Below are positions 29,137 to 38,952 of a stretch of 64,000 bases of DNA, in pieces. The notes under the pieces were generated by a model. The model had not been told where the DNA came from. It made no database searches and saw only the letters and a list, made by a program, of their open reading frames with translations. The translations under genes and the position numbers were made by a program. The DNA is from Corynebacterium halotolerans (GTDB lineage Bacteria > Actinomycetota > Actinomycetes > Mycobacteriales > Mycobacteriaceae): positions 372,001 to 436,000 of the forward strand of contig NZ_JVMD01000015.1 in NCBI RefSeq assembly GCF_001056295.1. Direction: 5' to 3'. How positions within the stretch are numbered: the stretch's first letter is position 1; every line of letters starts with the position of its first letter.

Positions 29137-30522
29137 GTGGCCCCGAAGTCTGTCGTCGATACCGTCGCGAACCTGTGCAAGCGCAGGGGTTTCGTCTACC
29201 CCTGCGGTGAGATCTACGGCGGTACGCGCTCCGCGTGGGACTACGGTCCGCTGGGCGTGGAGCTGAAGGAGAACATCAAGCGCCAGTGGTGGAAGACCTT
29301 CGTCACCGGCCGCAAGGACGTCGTCGGCCTTGACTCGTCCATCATCCTGCCGCGCCAGGTGTGGGAGGCCTCGGGCCACGTGGCCACGTTCACCGACCCG
29401 CTGGTCGAGTCGCTGCACACCCACAAGCGCTACCGCGCCGACCACCTCATCGAGGCCTACGAGGCCAAGCACGGCCACCCGCCGGCCAACGGCCTGGCCG
29501 ACGTCCCGGACCCGGAGACCGGCCAGCCGGGCAAGTGGACCGAGCCGCAGATGTTCTCGGGCCTGCTCAAGACCTTCCTCGGCCCCGTGGACAACGAGGT
29601 CGGCCTGCACTACATGCGCCCCGAGACCGCGCAGGGCATTTTCGTGAACTTCAAGAACGTCATGACCACCGCGCGCATGAAGCCGCCGTTCGGCATCGGC
29701 CAGACCGGCAAGGCGTTCCGCAACGAGATCACCCCGGGCAACTTCATCTTCCGCACCCGCGAGTTCGAGCAGATGGAGATCGAGTACTTCACCGCCCCCG
29801 AGGACGCGCCGGCGAAGTTCGACGAGTGGGTCGAGGCCTGCTGGAACTGGTTCATCGACCTGGGCATCAACCCGGAGAACATGCGCCAGTTCGACGTGCC
29901 CGACGACGAGCGCGCGCACTACTCCGCCCGCACCATCGACTTCGAGTACCGCTTCCACTTCCAGGGCAACGAGTGGGGCGAGCTGATGGGCGTGGCCAAC
30001 CGCACCGACTACGACCTCGGCTGCCACATCGAGCACTCCGGCGAGGATCTGCGCTACCACGACCAGGTGACCGGCGAGAAGTACGTGCCCTACGTCATCG
30101 AGCCGTCGTTCGGCCTGACCCGCGCCCTGATGGCCTTCCTGTGCGACGCCTACGTCGAGGAGGAGGTGCCCAACGCCAAGGGCGGCACCGACACCCGCAC
30201 GGTGCTCAAGCTCGACCCGCGCCTGTCGCCGGTCAAGGTCGCCGTGCTGCCGCTGTCGAAGAAGGACACGCTGACCCCGACCGCCGAGGCCGTCGCCGAC
30301 AAGCTCCGCGGCCTGTGGGCGATCGACTACGACACCTCGGGCGCCATCGGCCGCCGCTACCGCCGCCAGGACGAGATCGGCACGCCGTTCTGCGTCACCG
30401 TCGACTTCGACACCCTCGAGGACGACGCCGTGACCGTGCGCGACCGCGACACCATGGAGCAGGAGCGCGTGAAGATCGACGAGCTCGAGGGCTACCTCGC
30501 GCAGCGCCTGGTCGGGTGCTAA
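29137..30522 (+). CDS. glyS: Glycine--tRNA ligase (dimeric type)
   Basis: A 461-residue class II aminoacyl-tRNA synthetase charging tRNA-Gly. [22 protein letters not shown] at the N-terminus, [43 protein letters not shown] and the motif-3 [12 protein letters not shown] are all present, and the length fits the alpha-2 GlyRS found in actinobacteria. The GTG start (reading [10 protein letters not shown]) follows AAGGAGCGTTTGAGGCA. It is divergent from zur with a 284-base spacer, which holds no other gene. Confidence 0.96.
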   Translation: MAPKSVVDTVANLCKRRGFVYPCGEIYGGTRSAWDYGPLGVELKENIKRQWWKTFVTGRKDVVGLDSSIILPRQVWEASGHVATFTDPLVESLHTHKRYRADHLIEAYEAKHGHPPANGLADVPDPETGQPGKWTEPQMFSGLLKTFLGPVDNEVGLHYMRPETAQGIFVNFKNVMTTARMKPPFGIGQTGKAFRNEITPGNFIFRTREFEQMEIEYFTAPEDAPAKFDEWVEACWNWFIDLGINPENMRQFDVPDDERAHYSARTIDFEYRFHFQGNEWGELMGVANRTDYDLGCHIEHSGEDLRYHDQVTGEKYVPYVIEPSFGLTRALMAFLCDAYVEEEVPNAKGGTDTRTVLKLDPRLSPVKVAVLPLSKKDTLTPTAEAVADKLRGLWAIDYDTSGAIGRRYRRQDEIGTPFCVTVDFDTLEDDAVTVRDRDTMEQERVKIDELEGYLAQRLVGC

Positions 30523-30563
30523 ACCGGGCGTACGACGCTTTTCCGCCAGCTAGGAGACAAGCC

Positions 30564-31427
30564 ATGAGCGATCAGAACGATCGTCCCCGGATCGACCCCG
30601 AGGGCATTTCCCGCGAACCGACCGTGACGCCCGCCGAGGACGTCGAGGCCCCGGCCGCGCCGGCCGCCGATCCCGTCGGCGCCGCGGAGCCCGCCGCGCC
30701 CGCCCCGTCCGAGGAGGCGCCGGCCCCGAAGGCGGAGGCGGCGTCGGCCCCGGCTGCCGCGGAGCAGGCCGGGACGTCCCCGGAGGCTCCGTCGGCCGAG
30801 GCCCCGGCGCCGGCCGCCCCGCAGCTGCGCGAGATCGACGAGTCCCACGCGGCGACCATGGACGACGGTTCCGTCGTGCGGTGGGAGAGCTGGAGCCTGG
30901 GCGAGGAAACCAAGAAGGGCAACGAGGTCCGCATCCCCGTGATCGCCGAGGGCGCCGAGGTCGCGGAGTACGTCCGCATCGGCCCCGAGGAGGCCATCGC
31001 GACCGCGCAGGGCGCGTGGGACCTCGACGTCGTCGGCGACGGCCGCCTGGTGGCGACCCTGCCGGACGGCCGCGTGTTCACCGCCGGCGGCAAGGACCGC
31101 CCCAAGCTGTCGCGCGCGAAGAAGATCGACGTCGATCTCGGCGGCGACCGCCGCCTGTACGTGGTGTGCGAGGGCGCGCAGAACTACGTCATCGAGGATG
31201 AGCGCGGCGGCAAGCTGGGCCAGTTCACGGGCGCCAACCGCGGCGTCCGCTCGGCCGAGATCCAGTACGACACCGACGCCGGCCGCGCCCTGCCGGACGA
31301 GGAGAAGATCTTCCTGTCCTGGGTCGCCCGCCGGGTGCTCGAGTTCCGGATGATCAGCTCGACGTGGATCCTGACCATCTGCCTGCTGCTGCTGATCGCC
31401 TACCTCGTGTGGGTCTGGGTGTCGTAG
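30564..31427 (+). CDS. Membrane-anchored protein with Ala/Pro-rich N-terminus
   Basis: A 287-residue protein starting MSDQNDRPRIDPEG. Residues 20-95 are an Ala/Pro/Glu-rich disordered stretch; residues 100-255 look like a compact beta-rich domain (VRWESWSLGEETKKGNEVRIPVIAEG, RLYVVCEGAQNYVIEDERGGKLGQFTGANRGVRSAEIQY); the last 25 residues are one membrane helix (TWILTICLLLLIAYLVWVWV). It is thus probably a tail-anchored protein facing the cytoplasm. TAGGAGACAAG is upstream of the ATG. Adjacent to glyS in corynebacteria but of unknown role. Confidence 0.7.
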   Translation: MSDQNDRPRIDPEGISREPTVTPAEDVEAPAAPAADPVGAAEPAAPAPSEEAPAPKAEAASAPAAAEQAGTSPEAPSAEAPAPAAPQLREIDESHAATMDDGSVVRWESWSLGEETKKGNEVRIPVIAEGAEVAEYVRIGPEEAIATAQGAWDLDVVGDGRLVATLPDGRVFTAGGKDRPKLSRAKKIDVDLGGDRRLYVVCEGAQNYVIEDERGGKLGQFTGANRGVRSAEIQYDTDAGRALPDEEKIFLSWVARRVLEFRMISSTWILTICLLLLIAYLVWVWVS

Positions 31428-31433
31428 GCGATC

Positions 31434-31967
31434 ATGGTTGGCGAGAATCGGCCCGGGAGCGCGCCGGGGGAGGGCATCGGGCCCGTCCCCGGTGACGCGC
31501 CCGGGCCGTGGCGCGTGTCGGGCCCGCCGCCGGCCGGGGGTTTCCCGGGGCGGACGGGCGGCAAGCCCGGTTCGGGCCCCGACGCCACGTCGCTTTACGA
31601 CGCCGCCGGGAACCTCATCGCCCCGGATTGGCGGGTCACGCCGTCCGGCCTGACGGGGCGGTCGTTCACCGTGTCGTCTCCCGATGACTGGTGGCGCGCC
31701 CGAGCCGTGGGTCTCACCGTGGCGCACGTGGTGCTCTCGGGGCCGGGCGGCGAGCTCAGCCTCAACCGGCGCGACGGCGGCCGCGGCCGCGAAATCGTCG
31801 ACGTGGGGGAGCGGCGGCTGGTGGCGCGGACGAAGCTGGACCGCGGGCTCGTGGTCGTTGAGATCGTCGGGGGCAGCCCCGATGCGGCGGGCGTCGATGC
31901 CGGGCTGTTGGCCGCGGCGGCGTTCGCCTGCGCGCACCTGGACGGTCCCGCCCGCCTGATGGGCTGA
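31434..31967 (+). CDS. Conserved actinobacterial protein of unknown function
   Basis: A 177-residue protein starting six bases after the membrane-anchored gene, so co-transcribed. The first 50 residues are Gly/Pro-rich; the remainder is a single domain with YDAAGNLIAPDWRVTPSGLTGRSFTVSSPDDWWRARAVGLTVAHVVLSGPGGELSLNRR and a final helix GVDAGLLAAAAFACAHLDGPARLMG. No catalytic motif or membrane segment is evident. The stop is followed by TTGAATTGCG-type micro-repeats. Confidence 0.65.
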   Translation: MVGENRPGSAPGEGIGPVPGDAPGPWRVSGPPPAGGFPGRTGGKPGSGPDATSLYDAAGNLIAPDWRVTPSGLTGRSFTVSSPDDWWRARAVGLTVAHVVLSGPGGELSLNRRDGGRGREIVDVGERRLVARTKLDRGLVVVEIVGGSPDAAGVDAGLLAAAAFACAHLDGPARLMG

Positions 31968-32012
31968 ATTGCGCCGGTTGAATTGCGACGGTTGAACCGC
32001 GCCGGCTGAACT
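31966..32012. repeat. TGAATTGCGCCGGT-type tandem repeats
   Basis: About four imperfect 15-base units (GGTTGAATTGCGACG, GGTTGAACCGCGCCG, GGCTGAACTGCG) follow the stop codon of the preceding gene and resemble its last bases (GGGCTGAATTGCG), another stop-containing micro-duplication. Confidence 0.55.
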
Positions 32013-32015
32013 GCG

Positions 32016-32046
32016 AAACGGCCGCCCCGGTGGGGCGGCCGTTTTT
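32016..32046. terminator. Bidirectional hairpin terminator between convergent genes
   Basis: AAACGGCCGCCCC, a GGT-type loop, GGGGCGGCCGTTTTT: a 12-bp stem with T-run on the plus strand and an A-run preceding it, so it can stop transcription from both sides (the 31434 gene and the TPM-domain gene). Confidence 0.85.
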
Positions 32047-32091
32047 GCGTCGATGGGAGTCGCGGTGGGAATCGCGGTGGGAGGAGTGCGG

Positions 32092-34149
32092 TCAGAAGCT
32101 GCCGGAGCCGCCGCTGAACCCGCCGCCCCCGCCGAACCCGCCTCCGCCGCCGAAGCCACCGCCCCCGCCGAACCCGCCGCCGAAGCCGCCTCCGCCGCTC
32201 ATCATGCCGCCGAGGACCATGCCGGCGATCATGGCGCCGGAGTTGCCGCCGCCGCGGTACTGGTTCATGCGCTGGTTGTGTCGGTTGACGTCGTCGCGCG
32301 CGGCCTTCGCGGCCTGCCGGCCCAACTGGGCGGCGGTGCGCGCCTCCTGGATGCCGCGGCGCGGATGGCTCGCCCGGTCATTGCCCGGCTTGGCGGCGAT
32401 CTGCTCGGCGATGGCCAGGTGCCGCTCGGCCTCGGCCAGGCGGGTGCGCGCGGTGGAACCGACGATGCTGCGGCGGGTGCCGATGATGTCGCGCGCGCCC
32501 ATCACCTGGGCCCGCGCATCCGTCAGGGCGTTGTGCAGCGTCTGCATCTTCTGGGCGAAGGCGTTCGCGGCGTCGCGGGCGTCCTCCAGTTCGTCGTCGA
32601 GCGCGGCGTCGGCGTCGGTGAGCGCCGTCCAAGCGCCGAGCGGATCCGTCGCGCCCTTGGCCTCGGCCGTCGCGAGCGCGGCGCGGCCGGCCTCCACTGC
32701 CTTGGCCAGGTCGTCCCGGTCGATGTTCGCGGCGTCGGGGGCGGCCAGCAGATTCGTGGCCTCGCCGATCTCGCCGCGCACCTCCTCAGCCAGCGCGTCG
32801 AGGTCCGACAGCGCCTGGGCGATGTTTCCGTCGGCGTGCTCGATGCCCTCGACGAGTTTTTCGGCCTGGTCCAGGGCGAGGTCGGTGGCGCGGAGGGCGT
32901 CGATGAGCCCGGCCTGCTCGCCGGCGGGCTTGGCCAGCAGCGCTCGGGCCTCGTCCCGGGAGCGTTCCGCCATGTTGACGTGCTCGGTGGCCATGTCGAC
33001 GTTGTCCGAAATCGACGCCAGGGCCTCCTCGTCGTAACGCGCGCGCAGGCCGTCGAGGGTCGTGGCCGCATTGGGGATCCGCGTGCGCAGGTCGACGCCC
33101 CGCTGGGTCAGCCGATCCAGGGTCTCCGGGGCGTTGAGCAGTTGCTCGCGCATCTCGGCGTAGCGCGACACCTCCCCGTCGAGCCGGTCGTCGGCCGTGC
33201 CGCAGGAAGAGATGATGTCCAGCAGCATCCCGCGGCGCTCGCCCTCGCCCAGGGAAGGGCCGTCGTCGATGCGCTGGCGCAGCTCGAAGGCGCGGTTGAG
33301 GGTGCGCTGCGAGTGCTCCAGGGCCTGGGCGAGGTCGCGGACGCGGGCATCGCCGAATTCGGCGCGGGCCAGGTCGAGTTCGGTGGCCGCCAGGCGGATG
33401 GACTCGTCGGTGGAGACCAGCTCCTCCCGGGCCAGTTCGTCGAGCGCGTCGGTGGACAGGCGCTCGTGGGACTCGATGTCGTCGGGGCGCAGCGTCTTCC
33501 CCTCCTCGACTTCGGTCGAGGTGCGCTTCTTCCGGTTGCGCCGCGACCACGCGACGGCGCCGCCGCCGAGCACCGCGGCACCCGCCGCGCCGGCGCCGAG
33601 GACGCCGAGGCCCGCGGCCGCCGACGCCGGCGTGGCCTCGTCGATGGCGGCCAGGGCCGCGGCTTCCCAGTCGTCCCGGCCCAGCGCCGGGGAGGCGGCC
33701 TCGATCATCTTCTGGCCGGTGGTCGGGACGTTGTCGCCGCCACCGCCGCCGGCGTTGCGGTCCTTCACCGCCACGGCGAACACCGCGAGGTTGGGCGTGC
33801 CGCCGAGCTCCCGCCACATCTGCGTGGCCCACTGCTCGGGCTGGACGCCGTCGAAGGAATCGACGAACACGATGCGCATGACGGTGCCGTGCTCCTGCTG
33901 GAGCTGGGCGGCGCGCTCGTTGATCTTCGCCTCCTGCGCGTCGGTGAGCACGTCCGCGGCGTCCCAGATGCGGCCCTCGAATCGCTGCGGGGCCTCGGCG
34001 CGTGCGGCGGGCAGCGCGGTCGGCGCCGGTCCGGAGGCGAGCAGCACGCCGGTGAGCGGCCCGGACAGCGCGACGAGGGCGCCGGCTCCGATCGCCGCGG
34101 CGATGCGGTGGGTGCGGTTGGTGTGGCGGGGACGGTCGTGCTCGGTCAT
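32092..34149 (-). CDS. TPM-domain secreted/membrane protein with long coiled coil and Gly-rich tail
   Basis: A 685-residue protein. An N-terminal hydrophobic segment ([23 protein letters not shown], about residues 14-36) acts as signal peptide; next comes a TPM (YgcG-like) domain, [42 protein letters not shown]; a second membrane segment near residues 167-190 ([22 protein letters not shown]) is followed by basic RRNRKKR; a long helical region of about 400 residues with heptad character follows; and the tail is almost pure Gly/Phe ([14 protein letters not shown]). The layout is that of actinobacterial TPM proteins, with outside TPM and inside coiled coil. Function unknown. Confidence 0.8.
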   Translation of the reverse strand: MTEHDRPRHTNRTHRIAAAIGAGALVALSGPLTGVLLASGPAPTALPAARAEAPQRFEGRIWDAADVLTDAQEAKINERAAQLQQEHGTVMRIVFVDSFDGVQPEQWATQMWRELGGTPNLAVFAVAVKDRNAGGGGGDNVPTTGQKMIEAASPALGRDDWEAAALAAIDEATPASAAAGLGVLGAGAAGAAVLGGGAVAWSRRNRKKRTSTEVEEGKTLRPDDIESHERLSTDALDELAREELVSTDESIRLAATELDLARAEFGDARVRDLAQALEHSQRTLNRAFELRQRIDDGPSLGEGERRGMLLDIISSCGTADDRLDGEVSRYAEMREQLLNAPETLDRLTQRGVDLRTRIPNAATTLDGLRARYDEEALASISDNVDMATEHVNMAERSRDEARALLAKPAGEQAGLIDALRATDLALDQAEKLVEGIEHADGNIAQALSDLDALAEEVRGEIGEATNLLAAPDAANIDRDDLAKAVEAGRAALATAEAKGATDPLGAWTALTDADAALDDELEDARDAANAFAQKMQTLHNALTDARAQVMGARDIIGTRRSIVGSTARTRLAEAERHLAIAEQIAAKPGNDRASHPRRGIQEARTAAQLGRQAAKAARDDVNRHNQRMNQYRGGGNSGAMIAGMVLGGMMSGGGGFGGGFGGGGGFGGGGGFGGGGGFSGGSGSF

Positions 34150-34264
34150 GCCCCGAGGATACGTGCGCGCCGTGGACCCCACAGCGCGACGCCGGGCGGA
34201 CGCGCGGGCCTTCCGTACAGCGCGCCTACCGGCGGTGACGCGGAATCGGCGGCATGATGGGCGC

Positions 34265-35611
34265 GTGGCCGCCCGATTCCGTTATTCAGCATCCGATCTC
34301 GACCGCATCCTGCACGAGGGTGCGAAACAGTCGCTGCTGCCCGGGGCCGAGGCCGTGGAGGCGCACCGCACCGCCTTCTCCCGCGACCGGGCCCGCGTCC
34401 TCCATTCGGCCGCCTTGCGCCGGCTGGCGGACAAGACCCAGGTGGTGGGGCCCCACGACGGTGACACCCCGCGCACCCGGCTGACGCACTCGCTGGAGGT
34501 CGCGCAGATCGCCCGCGGCATCGCCGCCGACCTCGGCGCCGACGAGGACCTGGCGGAGCTGGCGGGCCTGACCCACGACATCGGGCACCCGCCCTACGGG
34601 CACAACGGCGAACGCGCGCTGAACGAGATCGCGGCCGAGTGCGGCGGTTTCGAGGGCAACGCGCAGACGCTGCGCATCCTCGCCCGGCTGGAGCCGAAGA
34701 CCCTCGACGACACCGGTCACCCGTGCGGCCTCAACCTCACGCGCGCGGCGCTCGACGCGGCGTGCAAGTACCCGTGGACCCCGATCGCCCCCGACGGCAC
34801 GCGGCGCACCAAGTACGGCGCGTACCAGGAGGACGCCCCGATCCTCCAGTGGATCCGCGCCGGCGCGCCCCACGGCCGCCAATGCCTGGAGGCCCAGATC
34901 ATGGACTGGGCCGACGACGTCGCGTACTCGGTCCACGACGTCGAGGACGGCATCGTCTCCGGCCGCATCGACCTCGGCGTCCTGTGGGACACCGTGGAGC
35001 TCGCGGCGCTGGCCGACAAGGGCGCCCGCGCGTTCGGCGGCGACCCCGCGGAGCTCGTCGAAGCCGCCGGCCGGCTGGCCAGCCTGCCCGTCGTCTCCGC
35101 CGCCGCCTCCTACGACGGTTCGCTGCACTCGATGGTCGCGCTGAAGCGGATGACGTCGGAGCTTGTCGGCAGATTCGTCACCGCCTCGGTCGCCGGCACG
35201 AGGCGGGCGGCACGGGCCGCGTGGGCGTCGTCAAGCGAAGCCGAGGGGTTCTTCGGGCCGAAGCAGCCCATCGACCGGGCCCTCGGGCGCTACGAGGCAG
35301 ACCTCGCCGTGCCCGCGGGGATTCTCGCGGAGGTGACCATGCTCAAGTCCATCGCGGTGCTGTACGTGATGGACCTGCCGCGGCACATCCGCAGGCAGGA
35401 CCGCGAGCGCGACCGGCTGTTCCGCGTCGCCGACTACCTGAGGGAAGGCGCGCCCGGATCGCTGGACCCGGTCTACCGCTGGATGTACGACCAGGCGGAA
35501 TCCGATGCCGGGCGGCTGCGCGTGATCGTCGACCAGATCGCGTCGATGACGGAGTCCCGGGTGGAGAGGCTCGACCGGAAGATCGCCGGGGTCTCCGCGG
35601 CCCGCGGCTGA
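34265..35611 (+). CDS. dgt: Deoxyguanosinetriphosphate triphosphohydrolase-like protein
   Basis: A 448-residue HD-domain enzyme expected to split dNTPs into deoxynucleoside and triphosphate. [31 protein letters not shown] supplies the first His, [21 protein letters not shown] the HD pair and following His, and [18 protein letters not shown] the last Asp. Start: GTG at 34265, reading [14 protein letters not shown]. In corynebacteria dgt precedes dnaG, as here with two genes between. A GTCGTCAAGC motif falls at 35227 within the gene using rare codons. Confidence 0.93.
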   Translation: MAARFRYSASDLDRILHEGAKQSLLPGAEAVEAHRTAFSRDRARVLHSAALRRLADKTQVVGPHDGDTPRTRLTHSLEVAQIARGIAADLGADEDLAELAGLTHDIGHPPYGHNGERALNEIAAECGGFEGNAQTLRILARLEPKTLDDTGHPCGLNLTRAALDAACKYPWTPIAPDGTRRTKYGAYQEDAPILQWIRAGAPHGRQCLEAQIMDWADDVAYSVHDVEDGIVSGRIDLGVLWDTVELAALADKGARAFGGDPAELVEAAGRLASLPVVSAAASYDGSLHSMVALKRMTSELVGRFVTASVAGTRRAARAAWASSSEAEGFFGPKQPIDRALGRYEADLAVPAGILAEVTMLKSIAVLYVMDLPRHIRRQDRERDRLFRVADYLREGAPGSLDPVYRWMYDQAESDAGRLRVIVDQIASMTESRVERLDRKIAGVSAARG

Positions 35612-35629
35612 CCGGCATATCCTTCCGGC

Positions 35630-36244
35630 ATGGCGAAGCCCTTTTCCCGTGCGGTCCTCGAACAGGTCGATCGGCTCGGCGGCACGTGGCGGGAGGTCCC
35701 GGACGATGCCGGCCCCGTCGGCCGCGTCGGGGCGATCTCCTTCCCGAAGCGGCTCATCGGCGACGCGGAAGTGGGGTTCCTGCTGCCCGCGGAATGCGGC
35801 TTGCCCGACGCCGACGCCGTCATCGCGCTCGATGGGCCGCTTCCCGACGTCCCCGTCACCGACGAACTGCCGGAAGGAGTGCGTTGGTGCGGCAACGAGT
35901 GGCAGGCGGGCGAGATCGCATTCGAGTGGGATGAGGGGATCGGAAAGGACTTCCCCCTCGTGGACCTGGGCGCGGAAGGCGAGGATTCGCCGGAACTGAA
36001 GGCGTTCCGCGAAGCCGTCGGTGATCCGGCCGCAGCCCGCGCCGTCCTGCTGACCTACGGCGACGGGTACCCGAACTACCACTTGATCAACGCCGACGAC
36101 CCGCGGCCGGGGGATCCCGCCGTGTGGTCGACGGACCATGAGGGGATGTTCCGCCACATTGAATCGGAGGCCCCGTCGCTGAGCGCGTGGCTCGCCGGGC
36201 AATTGACCGACGCGGAGATCCACGCGCGGCTGCGTCGGGGGTGA
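35630..36244 (+). CDS. SUKH-like (SMI1/KNR4) protein, candidate immunity protein
   Basis: A 204-residue soluble protein just after dgt. The stretch AVLLTYGDGYPNYHLINADDPRPGDPAVWSTDHEGMFRHIESEAPSLSAWLAGQL (about residues 139-192) has the pattern of SUKH proteins, in which a Gly-aromatic turn, a 'DP...pVy..dHe' strand and a final 'sf.eWL' helix recur. I did not see enough in the N-terminal half to confirm the fold. SUKH proteins often neutralise nuclease toxins, and the gene stands tail-to-tail (25 bases) with a secreted guanyl-specific ribonuclease. The immunity role is inference. Other possibility: an unrelated corynebacterial orphan. Confidence 0.5.
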   Translation: MAKPFSRAVLEQVDRLGGTWREVPDDAGPVGRVGAISFPKRLIGDAEVGFLLPAECGLPDADAVIALDGPLPDVPVTDELPEGVRWCGNEWQAGEIAFEWDEGIGKDFPLVDLGAEGEDSPELKAFREAVGDPAAARAVLLTYGDGYPNYHLINADDPRPGDPAVWSTDHEGMFRHIESEAPSLSAWLAGQLTDAEIHARLRRG

Positions 36245-36269
36245 CGCCGGACGCGCGGCCGCCTCCGGG

Positions 36270-36821
36270 TCAGTCCTCCGCGTCGGGGATCTTGCAGAAC
36301 GACCCGTAATGGTCGTCGGTGTAGTACCAGACGTCCGGGTCGTCTTCGGTGCCGCCGCCGACGACGATGCGACGGGCCCCGCGGTGGTTCAGCCCCGGGG
36401 TCTCCACGGTGTACTCGCGGTAGTAGTCGCCCTTCTGCCTAGGCAGCACGCCTTCGTAGTTGCCGAAGTGCTTGCCGTCGTGGGGCGAGTGGATGTGGTG
36501 TTGGTTGGTCAGGATGCGGTCGACGACCTCGTCCGCCTGCGGCGGCAGCGTGTCGATGGGGCACTCGTCCCCGCGCGCGCCGTCCTTTGCGCCATCGCGT
36601 GATTGCCCGGCGCCGGTTTTCCCGCCGCCATTCGTGCCGGACCCGTCGTTCGGGCGGGCTCCCGCGCCGGATCCGGAGCCACCCGAACCCGCGTCGCCGG
36701 GGGAACCGTTCCCGGCACCGGTGCCGCCGTCGATGCCGAACCACGCACCGGCCAATGCGAGCAGCAGGGCGCCGCCCGCGGCGAGGAGCCCCTTGCCCTT
36801 CTTCCCGTCCATTCCTGACAT
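36270..36821 (-). CDS. Secreted guanyl-specific ribonuclease (N1/T1 family)
   Basis: A 183-residue protein. It has a basic start and a hydrophobic segment (KKGKGLLAAGGALLLALAGAWFGI) that would export or anchor it, a Gly/Ser/Asn-rich linker (about 32-85), and a catalytic domain (87-180) resembling RNase Sa: LPPQADEVVDRIL, FGNYEGVLPRQKGDYYREYTVETPGLNHRGARRIVVGGG and YYTDDHYGSFCKI. The general base Glu136, Arg150 and acid His171 are all present, and Cys87 and Cys176 could form the usual disulfide. No barstar-like inhibitor is next to it. Start at 36821 rather than the ATG at 36812 is a choice by spacing. It cuts RNA after guanosine outside the cell. Confidence 0.85.
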   Translation of the reverse strand: MSGMDGKKGKGLLAAGGALLLALAGAWFGIDGGTGAGNGSPGDAGSGGSGSGAGARPNDGSGTNGGGKTGAGQSRDGAKDGARGDECPIDTLPPQADEVVDRILTNQHHIHSPHDGKHFGNYEGVLPRQKGDYYREYTVETPGLNHRGARRIVVGGGTEDDPDVWYYTDDHYGSFCKIPDAED

Positions 36822-36940
36822 GCGGACAGTTTCCCACGCGGCGGCCCGTCGCAAAGCAAGGGGAGGCGGGAAAACCCGGCGAACTGCACCTTTCCCGCCC
36901 ACCACAAATACGGTCGACGGTGCTGGCTACCATGGTGGCC

Positions 36941-38905
36941 ATGGCCAGAGGACGAATCCCCGACAGCGACATCGCGGCGATCCGCGAACGTACGCCGATC
37001 GAGGAAATCGTCGCCGAGTACGTGCAGCTCAAACCGGGCGGCGCGGACTCGATGAAGGGGCTGTCGCCGTTCAAGGACGAGCGCACCCCCAGCTTCCACG
37101 TGCGGCCGAATCACGGCTACTACCACTGCTTTTCGACGGGCAAGGGCGGGGACGTCTTCAGCTTCCTCATGGAGATGGAGCACCTGACGTTCCCCGAGGC
37201 CGTGGAGGCGTGCGCGGAGAAAATCGGCTACCGCATCAACTACGAGGGCGGCGGCACCGGGCGGCGCGAGGAACCGGGCACCCGCCAGCGGCTCATCGCC
37301 GCCAACCGCGAGGCGCAGAAGTTCTACGCCATGCAGCTGGGCAAGCCGGAGGCGGAGACCGCGCGGACGTTCCTCACCGACCGCGGTTTCACCATCGAGC
37401 AGGCCAAGCACTTCGGCTGCGGCTACGCGCCGGCGGGCTGGGACACGCTGACCAAGCACCTGCAGCGCCTGGGCTTCACCTTCGAGGAATTGGAGAAGGC
37501 GGGGCTGGCGCGGATGGGCCGCAAGGGCCCCATCGACCGCTTCCACCGACGCCTGCTGTGGCCGATCCGCAACATCAGCGGCGACGTCATCGGCTTCGGG
37601 GCCCGCAAGCTTTACGACGACGACAACCTGGGCAAGTACATGAACACGCCCGAGACGATGCTGTACAAGAAGTCGAAGGTGCTGTTCGGCCTGGACCATG
37701 CGAAGAAGTCGATCGCGGAGGGCCACCGGGCGGTCATCGTCGAGGGCTACACCGACGTCATGGCCATGCACGCCGCCGGCGTGACCACGGCCGTCGCCGC
37801 CTGCGGCACGGCGTTCGGCGACGAGCACCTGCAGCTGCTGCGTCGCCTGATGCTGGACGACAGCTTCTTCCGCGGTGAGCTGATCTACACCTTCGACGGC
37901 GACGAGGCCGGGCAGAAGGCGGCCATGCGCGCGTTCGAGGGCGAGCAGCAGTTCACGGGGCAGAGCTACGTCGCCGTCGCGCCCGAGGGAATGGACCCCT
38001 GCGATCTGCGGATGGCCAAGGGCGATGCGGCCGTGCGCGATCTGGTGGCGCAGCGGACGCCGCTGGTGGAGTTCGTGCTGCGGACGCTGCTGGCCGACTA
38101 CGACATGACCACGCCCAACGGCCGCGTGGACGGTCTGCGCCGCGTGGTGCCCGTGCTGGGCCAGATTCGGGATGCGTCGCTGCGCGACGAGTACGCCCGC
38201 GAGGTCGCCGGCTGGGTCGGGTGGAACGACGAGGCGGAATTCGTCCGCCGCGTGCGCGACGAGGCCCGCAATCCCAAGCGCGACGACGGGCCGCGGCGCA
38301 GGCCCGTGCGCCAACGGGACGGCGACGCCGACGTCGGCCCGGGTTCCCCGGGGTTCGGCGGCGGTTCCGGCGGCAAGGGCCCCGGCGCGGCACCCGCCCG
38401 GCCGATGCTGCCGTACCCCGACGCGCGCGACCCGGAGCTGCACGTGCAGCGTGAGGCGATGAAGCTGGCCATCCAGGAGCCCGTGATCACCGGGCCGATG
38501 TTCGATGCGCTCGCCCCGGAGACGTTCTCGCACCCGACGTACCGGGCGCTTTTCGACGCCACGCAGAAGGCCGGCGGGGTGTCCGGGGCACGCGGCGGAG
38601 CCGAATGGGTGGCCGCGCTGCTGGGGCAGCTCGATGACGCCGTCGGCCGCGCCCTGGTCACCGAGCTCGGTGTGGAGGAAATCCGCGTCGACGCCGAGAT
38701 GCTGCGCGCGTACTCGTCGTCGGTGCTGGCCCGCCTGCAGGAAGTGTGGGTCGGCGGGCAGGTGGCGCAGGTGAAGTCGATGCTCGCCCGGATGCGCCCC
38801 TCCGACGACGAAGCCGCGTACCGGCAGTTGTTCGCCGACCTGCTGGCCCTGGAGGACTACCGCCGCGAACTGTTGGCCGAGTCGCTCAAGGTGCAGGTGG
38901 ACTGA
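36941..38905 (+). CDS. dnaG: DNA primase
   Basis: A 654-residue primase that lays down RNA primers for replication. The N-terminal part is present (MARGRIPDSDIAAIRERTPIEEIVAEYVQLKPGGADSMKGLSPFKDERTPSFHV), followed by the catalytic TOPRIM core (AVIVEGYTDVMAMHAAGV and YTFDGDEAGQKA, with the Glu/Asp metal ligands) and a C-terminal DnaB-interacting domain. However, the zinc ribbon is altered: the usual C-P-F-H reads S-P-F-K (residues 42-45) and C-F-G-C reads C-F-S-T (63-66), so three of four ligands are gone. The start MARGRIP was preferred over an ATG three codons earlier. Confidence 0.93.
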   Translation: MARGRIPDSDIAAIRERTPIEEIVAEYVQLKPGGADSMKGLSPFKDERTPSFHVRPNHGYYHCFSTGKGGDVFSFLMEMEHLTFPEAVEACAEKIGYRINYEGGGTGRREEPGTRQRLIAANREAQKFYAMQLGKPEAETARTFLTDRGFTIEQAKHFGCGYAPAGWDTLTKHLQRLGFTFEELEKAGLARMGRKGPIDRFHRRLLWPIRNISGDVIGFGARKLYDDDNLGKYMNTPETMLYKKSKVLFGLDHAKKSIAEGHRAVIVEGYTDVMAMHAAGVTTAVAACGTAFGDEHLQLLRRLMLDDSFFRGELIYTFDGDEAGQKAAMRAFEGEQQFTGQSYVAVAPEGMDPCDLRMAKGDAAVRDLVAQRTPLVEFVLRTLLADYDMTTPNGRVDGLRRVVPVLGQIRDASLRDEYAREVAGWVGWNDEAEFVRRVRDEARNPKRDDGPRRRPVRQRDGDADVGPGSPGFGGGSGGKGPGAAPARPMLPYPDARDPELHVQREAMKLAIQEPVITGPMFDALAPETFSHPTYRALFDATQKAGGVSGARGGAEWVAALLGQLDDAVGRALVTELGVEEIRVDAEMLRAYSSSVLARLQEVWVGGQVAQVKSMLARMRPSDDEAAYRQLFADLLALEDYRRELLAESLKVQVD

Positions 38906-38952
38906 AGTCCCGCGGGCACGCCGGGGCGGCTGCGTGTGCGGGGTCGGTGGGG

